A DNA stretch of 64,000 bases from Zychaea mexicana (Eukaryota > Mucoromycota > Mucoromycetes > Mucorales > Lichtheimiaceae): NCBI RefSeq assembly GCF_025766255.1, contig NW_026516665.1, forward strand, positions 868,001 to 932,000, read 5' to 3'. Both the position numbers and the translations under genes were made by a program. Positions within the stretch are counted from its first letter, which is position 1; each line of letters starts with the position of its first letter. Below are positions 12,576 through 25,812 of this stretch, piece by piece. The notes under the pieces are model-generated. The model was not told where the DNA came from. It did no database searches and worked only from the letters and a program-made list of their open reading frames with translations.

Positions 12576-13177
12576 TTACTGTCCCAGCAATTTTTTCACG
12601 GCATCGCTGACCATCTTCTTGTCTGCTGTCTGATCCGTCCATGCCTTCATCACCTTGCCCATATCCTTCATTGATGTCGCTCCCACTTGCTCAATCAACT
12701 CCTTGACCTTCTGCTCCACCTCTTCCGCCGACATTTGCTCGGGAAGATAACGTTGCAGCACCTTTAATTCGCCTTGCTCCTGCTCTGCCAGCTCGGGACG
12801 GTTGCCTGCTGTGTATTGGCCGATAGCATCTTGGCGCTTCTTGACAAGCTTTTGGATTACGGACAACAGTGCTGCTTCTTCCGATTGGTTTTCCGGGGTG
12901 TTGGGCGACTTGATATGGTATGTATAGTCGCTCAGAATGTTCTTTACGACATTGAGATCTGGCTGTTGCTTTGATCGCATAAAGCTTTTGCGATCGTCCT
13001 TGAGACGTCCCAATAAAGCGCCTAGTGTGGTGTATTTAACGCGATTAGTTTTCAATAAACGTCAAATCGTATGTAACGGATTCGCAGAAAATAAATCCTA
13101 CCCGAAGCTTCAGTTGTATAGGCTCGTGCAAGAAGACCTCTGGTGATTGCGCGTGTAGCTGTCAAATGTCGAAGCAT
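12576..13177 (-). CDS. AIM41: Mitochondrial Aim41/YqeY-like protein
   Basis: Member of the GatB/YqeY domain family, called Aim41 (altered inheritance of mitochondria) in yeast; its biochemical role is not settled, though YqeY resembles the tRNA-binding tail of the GatB amidotransferase subunit. Exon 1 encodes MLRHLTATRAITRGLLARAY, a basic amphipathic presequence rich in Arg, Ala, Thr and Leu. A short intron with a GTAGG donor joins in phase to ALLGRLKDDRKSFMR, the expected start of the YqeY domain. The rest matches the family: SVIQKLVKKRQDAIGQY, LKVLQRYLPEQMSAEEVE, and MKDMGKVMKAW near the end, finishing VSDAVKKLLGQ. Using the unspliced upstream ATG at 13055 would lose the presequence, so the spliced start is preferred. 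Mature length is typical for the family. Confidence 0.93.
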
Positions 13178-16100
13178 TGCTGTTGCTTAAATCGTTGTTT
13201 TCTTTTCCTTTTTGTTGCCTGGCAGCAAAATGCTTGCTGGGTCCAAAATCGTTCGGAGGAAGGGTGGTTTGGTTTCACTACTAGTAGACGCACAATGGTT
13301 TTGGGCCTCTTGCGTTCACGCAGTAAGTGATGTGCTTCCAGAGTATATAATGCAGACCAAACATCGTAAGAGCTCCACTATTAAAATCAAACTTGTGAAA
13401 CAGCTTCTTATTTTGGTAGTGCGAGCTGTAAACATCTGTCTCGTGTCTAAACAGCGTAAAGTACAGTAGTGGAGATGGCTTATTATACGACGAAAAGAGA
13501 CGTATCGAACAACCGTAATAAAAGAGCCAGCAAAAGACAGTACTACGCGAGCAACAACTATGTATTAGACGGATAATCTGCTATTCATATGGCTGGTATA
13601 TAACTACCTACCCATAACACTGTAATACATCCGCAAGCTTGTTCGTATAACGCATAGAATACTTTACCTCAAAGGCTTTTATTACTACTCACAAATGAAA
13701 GCAATAGTAAGGTAGACAGTGCTCTATATGTATCTTCTCTATCATTCAATAGTGTCTCCTCAGAAAGTGTTATCGCAATTTGTGCTTAGATCTTTAACAG
13801 ACAAAATCAATTTGGTTTACGTCAGCCGTATTAAGTAAACGAGTGGCTACTAACTTTATGCATGCATTTGCATTTTGTTGGTTGCAGAATTGGGCCTGAA
13901 GGTCAGCAAATCATTGCTCGAGATGGTTGTCTTCCTAGTGCCACTTCATCTCTTCTAGACATGTCTCTTGTACAACTTTTATAAGCGAACTTTAAAACAC
14001 GCACTCATGCACACATTGCAATTTTCGTGTTACATTAGATAAGCAACGACCCACCCTGTCCTGCGATTCGATTTGATAATTTCCGTAGTAACAATGAATG
14101 TCGGGAGCTATAGTGACCGAGCGAGGGAAAAACGACTTATATACTTTGCATGCTATAATGATACACGTTTAGCGAATGCCTCACCAATTTGAGCTCGGAC
14201 CTCATAAACCCTGCATTGAAGCTTATGGAGCAAAACAGCATATCGATCGTGATCAATGCTACCTTACAAGACATCGAATGAAGTTTCCGATTGCAAGCGT
14301 ATGAGTTGGTTCCAAACATCCTGGTGTGTACGGTAATAAAGGATTGTTAGCCAAAATCAAATCACCGATATTGCCAAATTCTTAGAAACTAATGCACGAC
14401 ACTATTCAAGCTGGAAGTAACAACAACACCACTAGTACATGCTATATAATACACACTACCTTGCTTTGTAAAATCATTTACATCGCTAACATACCAATTT
14501 ACTTATATTGTCTTGGTAATGACATTCCATATCACAAATCAAAATTTTCCTCCTCTGATGCATGATTCCTTTGGAAGGCATGACCATCAGCCGCAGTATT
14601 AAAGTCAAAGTCAAACATGACTAACAACCGCGAAACCGCGTTGCCAAAGTATGTTTTGAAGACGCCTATTGCTAAGATTTATGGTCGTTTCAAAAAATTT
14701 ATATACATAGTTGCGCCCATGCTGCACACATGATTATGCTTTGGTCAAGACGACTTTAACAATAGTTGCTCTTAGTAATCATCATTTCCAAAATGGCCTC
14801 GATAATGTTGTTAAGGCATCAGCTTCCAATATTTCAGTCTCGAGCTTACGGCTTTTTTCTAGGTTCATATATCGTTCGCCTCTCTGTACTGAAGCAATTT
14901 GTTTCTGCAATTTTTGCCGTAGTGGTAGTTGAGATAGCCCGTCATCAATTAAATTCGCACTACTTGTTAAAGATACCCATGCGCGGGGAAGAAAAAAAGT
15001 ACTATCTAGTACGAACAGAGCGCTATCCATGCAGTATGTACAACTATGTCAGAGTACAGTAGTTTTGCTGCGTTACTGTTCGTTTACATTAGACTTTTCA
15101 TCTCTAGATTCTTTTATATCACTTGATAGAAAAGACTCTTGTAGCCCAAATGAATGCATAAATTTTACGCCTTACATATTGAGCAATGGAAATAACACAT
15201 GCTTTGCGCTGTTGTTGTTCGTTATCTTTTACAGCTATTTCTTCCCCGGAATCAATGCTGAAAAACACTCACCCTTGCTATCTCTTCGTTCATGTTTGTT
15301 GGTGTTCCTGTTTTGATTCCTTTTCGCCCAGGATTTGTTTGCTTAAGGACATCGTAGTCCACCTCCATGCCACGCATCATTGCTTGTATGTACACATACC
15401 GAGGGTCTCCTTGTTTTGGTTATGCGTCCAGATGGGCCGTTTGTACGGATTCTATTGAATTGTTATACACTTTACTGTATTGCACATCAACGTTATTGTA
15501 GCGTCAGTAATGTCTCTCTTGCAGACTATCTACTCTGCAATTTGTTCGGCTACAAGGTGTTTCATCAATTGTTCATAACAGAATGGGAAAAGGGCACGTC
15601 TCGCTTGAGCGTCGATTGATACCGCAAGGCGTAAAAATCAGCGTGTCCAGCCACGTACAGGATGAAATTGAACTTCCACCTACAGTAACAGCATTGAGCG
15701 GCGTGTATGATCGATGAGATGATGGTGCAAAGACGGGAAGCACCGCATTTAGGTATGTAGATGATAGCTGCCACGGTTTTCTTCCCCAAATATGATACAC
15801 GACGTTTTTTTTCCAATGGTTGTTCGAGATATTTAATGATTACCCTCATTACATTTAAAAAACCATTCAACGCAATTTTGGATGTTGACCAACGTCGGCA
15901 GATCACGTTGTGATTACCTTATTTCCACCGCCCATCTTGTTCCTTTGATTATGTATTTGATGATATGCTACTGTCCACACATTTATGGTATATGACCAAA
16001 GGATTCCCCAAACATCATAATCCACTGCTGGAAAAACTTCCATTGAAATCTAAGAATTATGAGTATTTCTGTTTAAGCGACGATCCCTATTGGAGGGACA

Positions 16101-17188
16101 GATAGTCATTTCGGCGCTCATTATCAGTCGTCGCCCACGGTATGCAATGTCTTTGAAAGCGATCCAAAGACGAAGTCCTTCTTGACCTATTGGTAAAGGT
16201 GACATGGCTTCGTGAACATTTCCGTACACTGACCGAATCAGTGGCTCAAACCAAAAACGTAGCCTTGGAGCGTCCATTGTACGGCAAGCCCTACATAAAG
16301 ACGCATGTAGTCCAAGAGCAAACACATATTACTATCCCTGCCAACTTTAATTGATATGCCACCTTGCCACCAGTCAATGCACCAGTCGTGAATGGAATTG
16401 CTGCTTGAAGAAGTCTTGTAGTGAAGAAGCTGCTCGTCCCCAGCACACTTTTCTGTGGCATTTAAAGACAAGACATGGTAAAAATTAAGCGGATCGTAAT
16501 TTATACCAAAAGGGACTATATGTTAAGCTGAGTGGGACGTAATGCACAGTAAACGGTGCTCTTAGCGTATATAAAAAGCAACTGCAAAAGAGCAGGATGT
16601 TTCTCTCGGGCTTTATTATAACAGCATTAATTCGGCAACGACAAGTAGTCTATAAAAAGACGATCAGAGACACAATGTGTATTTTGCTGTAGAAATAGGC
16701 AACAATAGGGGAAAGTTCGCTACGTCTCTCTGTTTTTTTTATTACATAACAAAGGCTATGAACGCGTGGGCACAAATCCACACCAACGACAAGCATAATG
16801 GACGTAAATCAGCAGGAAGCAAAGATAGTCTAGGAATGAGGAAATCAGGAAGAGCGCAACACAAATCTTTCTTTTTTGGATAGTGACAAATTTACGCGTC
16901 TGTGTCAAACCTTAAACGTCCCAAAAGCTTTCCCCTGAAACGAAAACTATGTAGAGTGAAAGCGCATTGTGACGCAACGATTTGGCCAATTGACTTTGCA
17001 CTCGAAACGCACAAAGGGATGGCGAGTGAGCAAGGTAATAATTGGAGCAACGAATCACGCGCAAAAGTGTCAAAGCTGGAGGAAGTCATCGTTTGTAGTG
17101 TTATTCTACTGATCGTCCCCATGGATCTTGAACGCTGCTCAAGAGTACGTAGAACCGCACAAAATCAAACGAACTGATTTACTTTATC
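13178..17188. other. Gene-poor region with scattered coding-like fragments
   Basis: No complete gene can be supported. Some minus-strand frames look more protein-like than chance but have no recognisable family, consistent splicing or initiation. One is 14782-15030 (charged, includes RQKLQKQIASVQRGERY). Another is the pair around 16050-16471 (including SIHDWCIDWWQGGISIKVGR and MSPLPIGQEGLRLWIAF) together with 15565-15906, which continue one another only with frame changes and stops. They may be remains of a decayed gene or mobile element. Confidence 0.45.
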
Positions 17189-17383
17189 GGCAGCAATGAA
17201 AAACAATGAAGGATGAGTCGATTTCACTAGCGGCAGCGTATACTCACCATGAGCGGGCCAACTTGTCTGCAGCAGCACATACTTGGGATGAGGATGGAAT
17301 TTTTGCAGCAGCAGCATAAACTGAGATGGAGGGTGGGCACCTCCTCACCAGCAGCAGTATAAATTCGAGACGGAGGGAAGAGG
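17189..17383. repeat. Degenerate tandem repeat, about five copies of a roughly 36-45 bp unit
   Basis: Successive segments begin with GGCAGC or GCAGCAG and go on as a partly conserved block of the type CAGCAGYATAAACT followed by a GA-rich stretch (GAGATGGAGGG, GAGACGGAGGG, GGGATGAGGATGG). Starts are near 17189, 17232, 17270, 17305 and 17351. The last three copies are the most alike. No reading frame spans them all. Confidence 0.55.
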
Positions 17384-20300
17384 TTACACGGCGTAGTTCA
17401 AAGAACTGTTCTTGGCGGATGGCGAAAATGGTTGACGAGCACAGTTTAAGATAAAAGGCAACGGGTCTTTTTCATTTAGTGCAGCGTTGGGGTCAAGTGT
17501 GTGTTGTATCTATGCCCGCACACGCACAATATTATGCACCACACATACAATCAAAAGATGCTAATAAAATGGAATGGTACTGGACTACGCTCTATACTGT
17601 TTACCTTGTTGGGTGAAGAATAGAAACTGGCTGCTGGGAGGATCGTGTCCTTGATATTTACTAAACAGCTAATGCCGGAGAGCCTTTTAGGTTGTTTACC
17701 CTTGTCAGTCATTACCATATTGCCATTTTATTGCTCGCAGAAAAGCGCCTTTTCCGTGAATCTACACGCTCATTCGCATTCGTGTCTTTGTTTTTGCTTG
17801 ACACGGTGCCGTGCACGGCCCACTCACAAACAAGCGCCGATACCATCGGAGGGTACAGCTCCGCATGGTGAGAGACACGTACCACTACCGCCGAAGCACG
17901 CTAGTCTACTTGACCATCGGGTATACCATTCCTTTCATTTCCTTTGGTGCTGTATGTTTTGTTATGTCATAGTAGGCAACCCACAAGTTGACTCGCAATC
18001 CGTTATCCGGGCCAATGAGAATTCACGGGGATTTGAAGTCCCGAACGAGAAAAAATGTCTATATAAAGCGAGCAATTTCGCCTTTCTTTTTTCTCTTCTC
18101 TTCAGTTCGTTTTGGTACAGCTTTGATCTGTAGTACAGATTCACTGTTTGGTGCCCTGATCGGGTCATTGCTTGTGCTGGCGATTGTCAAGAGGATTCTG
18201 AGGATTGGCCGGATTCAGTGGTCCGGTCATAGGAAATCTTTTGCAATGTACTAGTGGGAATGTGGACACGTACCTTCGGGTATGTGGTGGGATAATTAAA
18301 ACGAACTTTTTATTTTTTATTAAACACAAATAAACAAAATGATAAACAAAATAAAACAATCTTTTTCTTTTCGCACTCTTCTCATAAACGTTTTGCCGCT
18401 TTATTTTTTTTGCTTTGCCTTTTTTTCATGTGCTTGACAAGTTCCTTATTTTTTTGCCCACCCACAGTTCCGTGCTAAACAAAGCGGGGAACAATGACAG
18501 ACGACAGTAACACGATCACAGCGCGCTTTATCACACTTTGACACTCCTTTTCACCTTCTGTGTTCGCCTAAATTGCTTGTTACCACGGATATGGTGCGAC
18601 CCTCCTTGTAAAAAGGGGTTATTTTATAAGAGGCAACACCACAGAGCATACGCCAACAGAAGTCTGTTTTCAGCTGCTAGTCCCTCTCTCTCTCTCTCTC
18701 TCTCTCTTCCTGCGCGTAGCTTATCACAACAGGATTTTCTTGTCATTTTGGTTTTCACCTGATTCAGATGCAGTAAATTGCGCCTGTTTTCAAAGAAGCG
18801 TGATTTTGAGCCAAACGTCACTTCCAAGAGGCGACAAGAAGGCGATAAAGCTTGCGCAATAACCGTGCAAATAGCTCTTATGCAACATGTTGACCGCGTT
18901 GTAAACTCTTTGGTCTTTTTGAATTTGTATTTTTCAGTAGATCGATCATGACGCCTGTACTATACATGTAGTTTGATGTTAGTGAGTGGTTCTTATGTGA
19001 GTGTGCTAAGAAAACATTAAAGGGAAACAAAGAATCGGCAGTGCTAAGGTCAATAATAATGGGTAGATCTCGCTTGCATACTTTGATTTATGTATAGATA
19101 CCTGCTTAATAGAAGTACTGAAGTTTGAACGGCGCAAATGGATGCCTTCAACTCAACAAACCATCTACTAAAGGAGCCATTTTGCTCGTCTTTTTCTCGA
19201 ATGAACTTGCACCTGATGAATATGTGATTCCATTACTGCATCAGTATTATCATTGCTGTCTGGATTCTTCCTGTTGCTTTGCTTCTTGATTGAGCTATCA
19301 TCGCTGCCATCTGATAATTTTATCATATGTAAGCTCGACACATCAGTAACAATTATCAAGACACATATGTCACGTCTTTGGAAACCACACTGGTAATACA
19401 TATTGCTATACAGTATGCAGACTGCGTGTGAACAAAAATGATATCGTTTCCTTGCTGCAATTTTATAATGATGCACCCGATAGGGTCTCCTACTAAATGT
19501 TCATACGCGCGAACATTTTCTGCGCCATCTAACAACAGCAACAATAATACAAAGTTGGGTTGAAAGAAAAAAGTATTGTGTACATGTGTCGTTTAGCCAT
19601 TTTACCGTCCAGTTTGACAGAAACAACAGCCTGCACAACTTTGACAACAATGTCAGTACCGTATGGATCGGATGCTAGTGAACTCACTGTAATGGTGCGT
19701 GCTACTGTATACGCCGGAACGAAAGAAGAAAAAAGACTAACCTGCTGGCATTTAATATATTATGTAAGAGAAACATCAACAGTACATTGAAGCTCGCAAT
19801 TGGCCAGCATTGTCAAGGATGCTCCTTCCACTCCTTTCAAATATCTCCCGCATATTTGTCGCCTGCCATACTACGTTCCCTCTAGATATTGCCTGTCATT
19901 CACTACTGCTGCGTATTAATGTGGCTTCTTTGCTATTGTTGCTGTTGCTACTGCTGGTTGTAACAGCTCGCTTTCTCGACAATTTTCCTCCTCTGTGCTT
20001 CGATTTAGCAACTGTTCGAGAGCTTGGCTGACTCTGCTCTGTGTCCTGCGCAAAATAGATCGCCTCAGCCATACAGGCGTTGACTATGATGAACCGGACA
20101 TAGAACCTGCTCCAGAGTATGCCCTTCTCTAGACACACACACACGAGTATTATACTCGTCCTTACAGCATATTTCATGGAAGTGTCCTTCTTCTCGTCCT
20201 CATTCTCTCTTGGCTAGTTTACCAGCATTTTTTACCATCGATTTCAAACATCCGCAGTTTCTTCCCAACACTAACCTTTTTCTCATTATACGAGTCTTTT

Positions 20301-21395
20301 TTTTTCAGATGTGCGGTATCACTAATACGTCAACAGTCCCCCCTTGAGGGTATGCCCGCTTGTTTCATCCCCTTATATCTATAATACCTTCAGAATTCCT
20401 TCGTCTCCCATTGGCTGGTAGATTGCCTAATGGATGTTGCCACTTGGCCATTTTCAACCCATATGTACTGAAATACATTTTGTTTGAACTGCGAATATTG
20501 GGTTTAATCGTATTAGCACAGAAGGAACCGGAGACATCATCCAGCAGCAATATATACAAAAGTCATAGCAATGTAAGTCCATTTGCAAGTACATGTGATT
20601 CATACACGGCCTCCATGTTGTGTTGATATTTAATATTTTAATTTTAATCGTGTGAAGAAAGCATACTGTCTGAAACCTTCGAGTTCACTTGCGAACGTTC
20701 GATGCAATGTAAGATGCTAAACAGCCGATCAGTTTTATACGTGGGGGTGTATAGAAAGAGAGCAATTAGCTGCATGAAAAATAATTAGAGTATGAAGTGT
20801 GTTCTAATAAGATGACTAAGTTACGTTGACTGTGCATTATTCGTTGTATATTACATGTAAGGTGGTCCTGCCAGTATAAATTGGTGGTGGTGTGAGAAAT
20901 GCTACACAATATCATCCAACCACGCTATAGTATTTAAAATGGTTTTGTAGAGCAGCACTATCCGGGATTTAGCGTAGAGAACTAGCCGAGTCCGGCAAAA
21001 GGCGGCTGTATGGTGCCAAATTGGTGATTACATTGCCGTCATCCTCTCACCCAGCATCGTCGAGTGAGAATATAGAGTGTTTTAACCTTGGCAGGAGCCA
21101 AAAAGTACTGGTTACTATGAATATCTGAATCGCTGTTGAGAAAACGTAAACAGATGAGTTCAGCGTTACTGTGGGATCACATCAAAACAAACTATGCATA
21201 TCCAATTTTGTGTTCACCAACAATGCTGCGCTCGTCGTTAAAACACATGTCTGGGATTGAAACTTTAGCAGTGTTGTGTAAGCGTGCGACAGAGAAAGAT
21301 GGAACGAGAGACAGACAGTTTTCCTGTAGTCCCTCTTTTTTTTTCTTTTCGTTTCTGTTTATCACGGCTTTAAAAAAAATACAAAATTGTTTTCC
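17384..21395. other. Gene-poor region, no gene recognised
   Basis: Contains open frames up to about 160 codons but none with recognisable motifs or convincing splice structure. A CT microsatellite lies at 18683-18707. Minus-strand frames around 19168-19740 read somewhat protein-like (for example ENVRAYEHLVGDPIGC) but could not be joined in phase across the apparent splice sites, so no gene is called. The last 100-200 bases should carry the promoter of the RING ligase gene. Confidence 0.45.
18683..18707. repeat. CT dinucleotide microsatellite
   Basis: An uninterrupted CT run of about 25 bases in the gene-poor region; no neighbouring gene start within 2 kb that it could plausibly serve. Confidence 0.9.
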
Positions 21396-24300
21396 ATGGA
21401 ATCACCAGAAAATGTGCAACTGCTACAGCGACAAGCGATGAATCGGTCTAGCTTTTATATGCTACTTTTTCTATTTTCTTTACTGTTTCTTAATTTCTCA
21501 GAAGATGAGGCGACACGACGAGGGCGACCGACAGTAGACGATTTACTTGAATCCTATAAGTTGGAAAAAGAATCCTTAAATAACGTCACATTTGGCGTCA
21601 ATAATACACATGTGAGGCACACTTGATTTCTCCTGCGATATGAATATTATTGTGTTATTAAGCATAAGAAGAGGCATTAATGATAATGACTCAATATGTA
21701 TCTATGCAGCCCTTGTCATCCGATATCAATACCAAAGTCCAGCAGCTGCACAATCATAATCCAACCTCCCATTATTATCACAATGTTACCGGTGTTTTCA
21801 GAGGTAAAGAATACAAGAGCGCTATTCCTGGCATCTGGCGATTCATGTATGGAGATGGGGAGCGGATGATAGGCTCATTGAATGTGTCTCAACAGGAACG
21901 TGGCAGAGTGAAAACGTGACAGTCCCCGACATCGATGTTTCGAACAGGACATTGGAAGAGGAATCGAGAGGAAGCTTTCATATCAATGATGGGGGATCAT
22001 ACGCATTCAATATAAAGTCCATTGCTACAAGTGATGAAAGTGTCAATTTTCTAGAGGTAAAGCCATTGTTTGTACACAACAGTAGAGTGGTTTTTTTCAG
22101 CCCTTTTTTCTCAAGCTGGATTCTTGCTGTAGGGCTACATGCGGCTCAAAGATGCAGAAAAAACAGATTATGGCGCCGTACTGCAGGCAGGAGGTGTCCA
22201 TTTTCTAAGCAATGGCAGCATATATCTTATAGGTGCACCAGATGGGTAAATGAATCATTTCCAAGTTCTAGGTTGATAATGTGACATCCTAACATTGTTA
22301 ATCCCACCTTCCACCTTCCACCTTCATAGAGCAAACTATGAGTTCGAGGAATTGTTGCACATGCTACCGACCAACCAATCTATGACCAAGACAAGGGCAG
22401 CGTTGATAGAGCAAATTGACAAGCGCGTTGAGGAGTTAAAGACACTAGCGTCCTGGGGTGATCAGATTGAAGATCGTGGTTTGTTTTCTCCCGTTCTTCT
22501 AGTATCGCTTGCCTTCTTATTACAAGCTACTTACAGTCTCTACTTATCTAGAACCGCCGATGTCTGTAAACTTTGGTTGTTCATTTCAAATGTTTGCTCA
22601 ACTACACCCTGTACCATCAGATGTAAAGTTACTACAGCTCTTGGAATACGAAAAAGGTTCGTAAAGTATCCTTATCCCTCTTCCTTCAAAGTCTGTAGTA
22701 TAATGCATATGTAATAACAATTTGAAACAGAGCTGGAAAATCCCCAAGGCATTAGCACGATTCGTCCTCCTCCTCTCACAATGTCGGCCGTCATGTATTC
22801 TCCCAATTGTGGGTTGGCACTTACTTCTGATGACGGCATCGGCGCCAAAATCGAACGATACTATAGTAAAGCAGTTTCCTACGCAACCATGGCAAGCGTG
22901 TTGGCTATAATTCAGATATTCGCTTTGATCCACCAGATGGAATATACCCCCACACCTTCGGTAAGTTCAGAAATCTCTTTTGTGTGGCACCCAGTAAAAA
23001 ACAGAATTGTAACGTAAAATAACGCGTCGTATTTTTAAAAAAAACTAGAGCGTCTCAAATGTCTCCTACTGGACAGTTGCTATGCAATCCATGATGGATG
23101 GCTACTTGAGTTTGTTGCACCTAACGACAGGCGTTGTCATTGAAACGGTCTTTATGCCATTTGCCACTGCTGCGTTCTTTAGTTTTGTTTTGGTATCGGT
23201 ATTTGGCATGCGCTATTTGTTACTAATATGGCGAATTCAGCGGCCCGAGAGTGCGCGATCATCGCCTTCCAACAACAACAATAACAATAGCAATAATGAT
23301 GATAACGGAACAACAGCAAATGGCAACCAAGAAGAACGAGGAACTATCTTACCCCTCGCTAACCGACCACAACCAACACCGCAGCCTGTTTCCGATCCAC
23401 GACGTGACATCAGTGCACTGTATTATAGAATGTGTAAGCTTTTGTAGACATGCTTACTTTTTTTATTTTGCTGGACGGGAGGTGAGAGATGATAAAGACA
23501 AAAGTAGGAAAAACTGATATAATAATTTTTTCATATAGACGCGCTTCTGTTGTTTGGACTGTTCCTATTCTATCAAACGGCAACACGTTCTGCATTTGTT
23601 CAAAGTATTATTATCGGAACCTTAGGCTTTGGTTTTTATTCCTTCTGGATACCTCAAATTGTGCGCAACATTTTACGCGGCTGTCGACGACCTTTGAGCA
23701 GACGCTATGTGATCGGCATGAGTGTCACTCGTTTGGGAATACCTCTGTGTAAAGAACGCTCCGCTTTTGTTTTTTTCTATTTCTTTTACGTTACAGCGAA
23801 TCGCATAGTCCGAGATGAAACTCACAAGTTACTCCTAAATAGATTTCTATGGTTGCCCAGAAAATCTGATTGCACACGAACCATCGCCTTGGGTGTGGGC
23901 ATTAGTAGGTTACGTAGCCTTGCAGGTGTTTATACTTTTCCTCCAAGATATTCTGGGCCCACGATTCTTTGTGCCTGAGAAGGTAAGTAGTTAAGACATG
24001 TATAAGTCTTGGGAAAAGGAAAAAAAAAACTAAATCAACGTATATATTCTACAGTATCTACCGCAAACATACAATTATCACCCTGTATTACCTGTCGAAG
24101 ACGAGGAAAATGTTCAGGAAAACAGTGACAAGTCACGACACCCGCGGGATTGTGCAATCTGTATGCTTCCTGTCGATACATCCGCTAGTGGTCCAACTGG
24201 GCTCCATGTCCTTGGACGGGCGCAATACATGCTAACCCCTTGCCAGCATTTATTCCACACCGATTGTTTGGAGAAAGTAAGTAGTAACTCAAGTAGTAAC

Positions 24301-24425
24301 TTATGATGAGATGATCTTGTCAACTTTTTCTTTGAATTAATCGCATATATTTTCTTCTTCATACCTAGTGGATGCGCATTAAACTGGAATGCCCTGTCTG
24401 CCGCTCGTATCTCCCAGCATGTTGA
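21396..24425 (+). CDS. RING-H2 membrane ubiquitin ligase, Tul1/Dsc1 family
   Basis: Catalytic subunit of the Golgi/endosome Dsc (Tul1) E3 complex, which ubiquitinates membrane proteins; in some fungi it activates SREBP. The start exon begins MESPENVQLLQRQAMNRSSF and runs into a signal-anchor (MLLFLFSLLFLNFS). A long lumenal part follows, rich in N-glycosylation sequons, with VTGVFRGKEYKSAIPG, GGSYAFNIKS and LKDAEKTDYGAVLQAGG across several exons. The membrane half includes TVAMQSMMDGYLSLLHLTTG, MPFATAAFFSFVLVSVFGM and IIIGTLGFGFYSFWIPQI, separated by an Asn-rich cytosolic loop near 23260-23330. The C-terminal RING-H2 has DCAICMLPVD, the histidine pair in PCQHLFHTDCLEKW, and LECPVCRSYLPAC, interrupted by a short intron near 24277-24368. 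About ten exons. The upstream TTG at 21387 was not used. Confidence 0.93.
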
Positions 24426-25812
24426 ACATAATATTAGTAAAAAGAACTCCACTATATATCCCACTTTTTTTCCACTCTAGTCACCAAAAGTCCTTTCATT
24501 CCCCTTCCATCTGCTAAAGACTTCTTCTTTGAACAAGTCAATCTTTCTGTACATGTTCCTTTCTTTCTTTCCATACTACGTCACGATCAGTTTCTTTTTT
24601 GCTTTCCCTCCTTTCTTGTTTGTAAAGTTTTAATATTACATTGTTGTTAATTGTCTTTCTTTTCTTTGTATATCGTAATATGTTCTTCTATACAGTCGTA
24701 TATCCGGCCGTCAATTAATTAGTGCATTTAGTGCAAAACATTGACCGGAAAAGTTTGCGAAAGAAGCAGTGGCAGAGGTTGTGACATATTTGAAGTCTCT
24801 GCAAGATTGTGCTTATTATAGCATCATTGTTAACGACATACATAAAGCAAATTTTTTTTCTTAGGCGGCTTGGTACATCAATCCATTGAAACCGTAATGT
24901 TCGATAAGCTGAGTTACAGAAAACCGTTATGACAATGATTGAGAAACAGAGTGTTATATCAGCATGGTTTGGGGTTAAAACTTGGTATGTGTCCGATCCT
25001 GCAAGCACTCCAGCTAAATTAGCATACTTACACAACAGCAGCACCCATAAGCGGCGCTTAGAATATGCGTGTGACAATCAAAGAGGATTCATTCTTGATC
25101 TATCGCCATGACTGACAGTTTGTCAAGTGGAAAAGAGACTTGGTTTAGGGAAGGGGATGATCACACAATTCGATAATACCAGACAAATGATAGAAACACG
25201 GTACATAGACTTGTGAATCTTATGACGTAGTGGTGTAAGGAGAAACGCCAAGGCGGACTACAGACAGCCGATTTCTGCTGTTTCTGCTATATGTTTCTCA
25301 TCATTCACTGGGCAAAGTTGGCGGGGTATGGACAAAATGCACCAATAAGAACTTTTTTTCGTGCATTTGGGAGTGTGAGAATAGGCTATGGTTGAATGGC
25401 AGTATTGGATGTATTGGATGTGTCCAAGAGTAAATTGAATGGATAATTTATGTGGCAGCCAGACATCCCCAATTAGTGGTATTTTGAACACAAGGTTCAT
25501 TTAGCTGCAAGAAACAAGGTTTGCATCATAAACAGAACCGTTGCTATGCTACTGGCAAAGTTTAGAGCAACCAAGCAACGGGCGAATATACATTTTGTAT
25601 AAGCTAACTCAGCAGCACCAGCACCAGCACCCCATAGTTTAGAGTGGTCTGCATCCTATTGTAGAAACCCAGCCTTTTTTTCTATTACATATTCTTTTCT
25701 TTTTTTCACTTGGTTGTGGCTGAAAAAAAAAGGCTTTTCTCTTTCACTTGGAAACCATAACAACAACAACAACGCAAACCACGACGATAGCACAGACCAA
25801 TCGTATTCCTTA
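24426..25812. other. Intergenic, no gene recognised
   Basis: Pyrimidine-rich 3' flank of the RING ligase followed by unremarkable sequence. The last 100 bases before 25813 stay open in the frame of the bHLH gene and read through an Asn-rich stretch, so the true start of that gene could lie a little upstream or in a further exon. Confidence 0.6.

Noticed and set aside
16902..17177. 91-codon plus-strand basic frame
   Set aside because: No ATG near its beginning and an equally long antisense frame; cannot be told from chance.
17645..18133. 162-codon plus-strand frame in the gene-poor region
   Set aside because: Cys- and Phe-rich composition, no motif, no convincing start context or splice partner.
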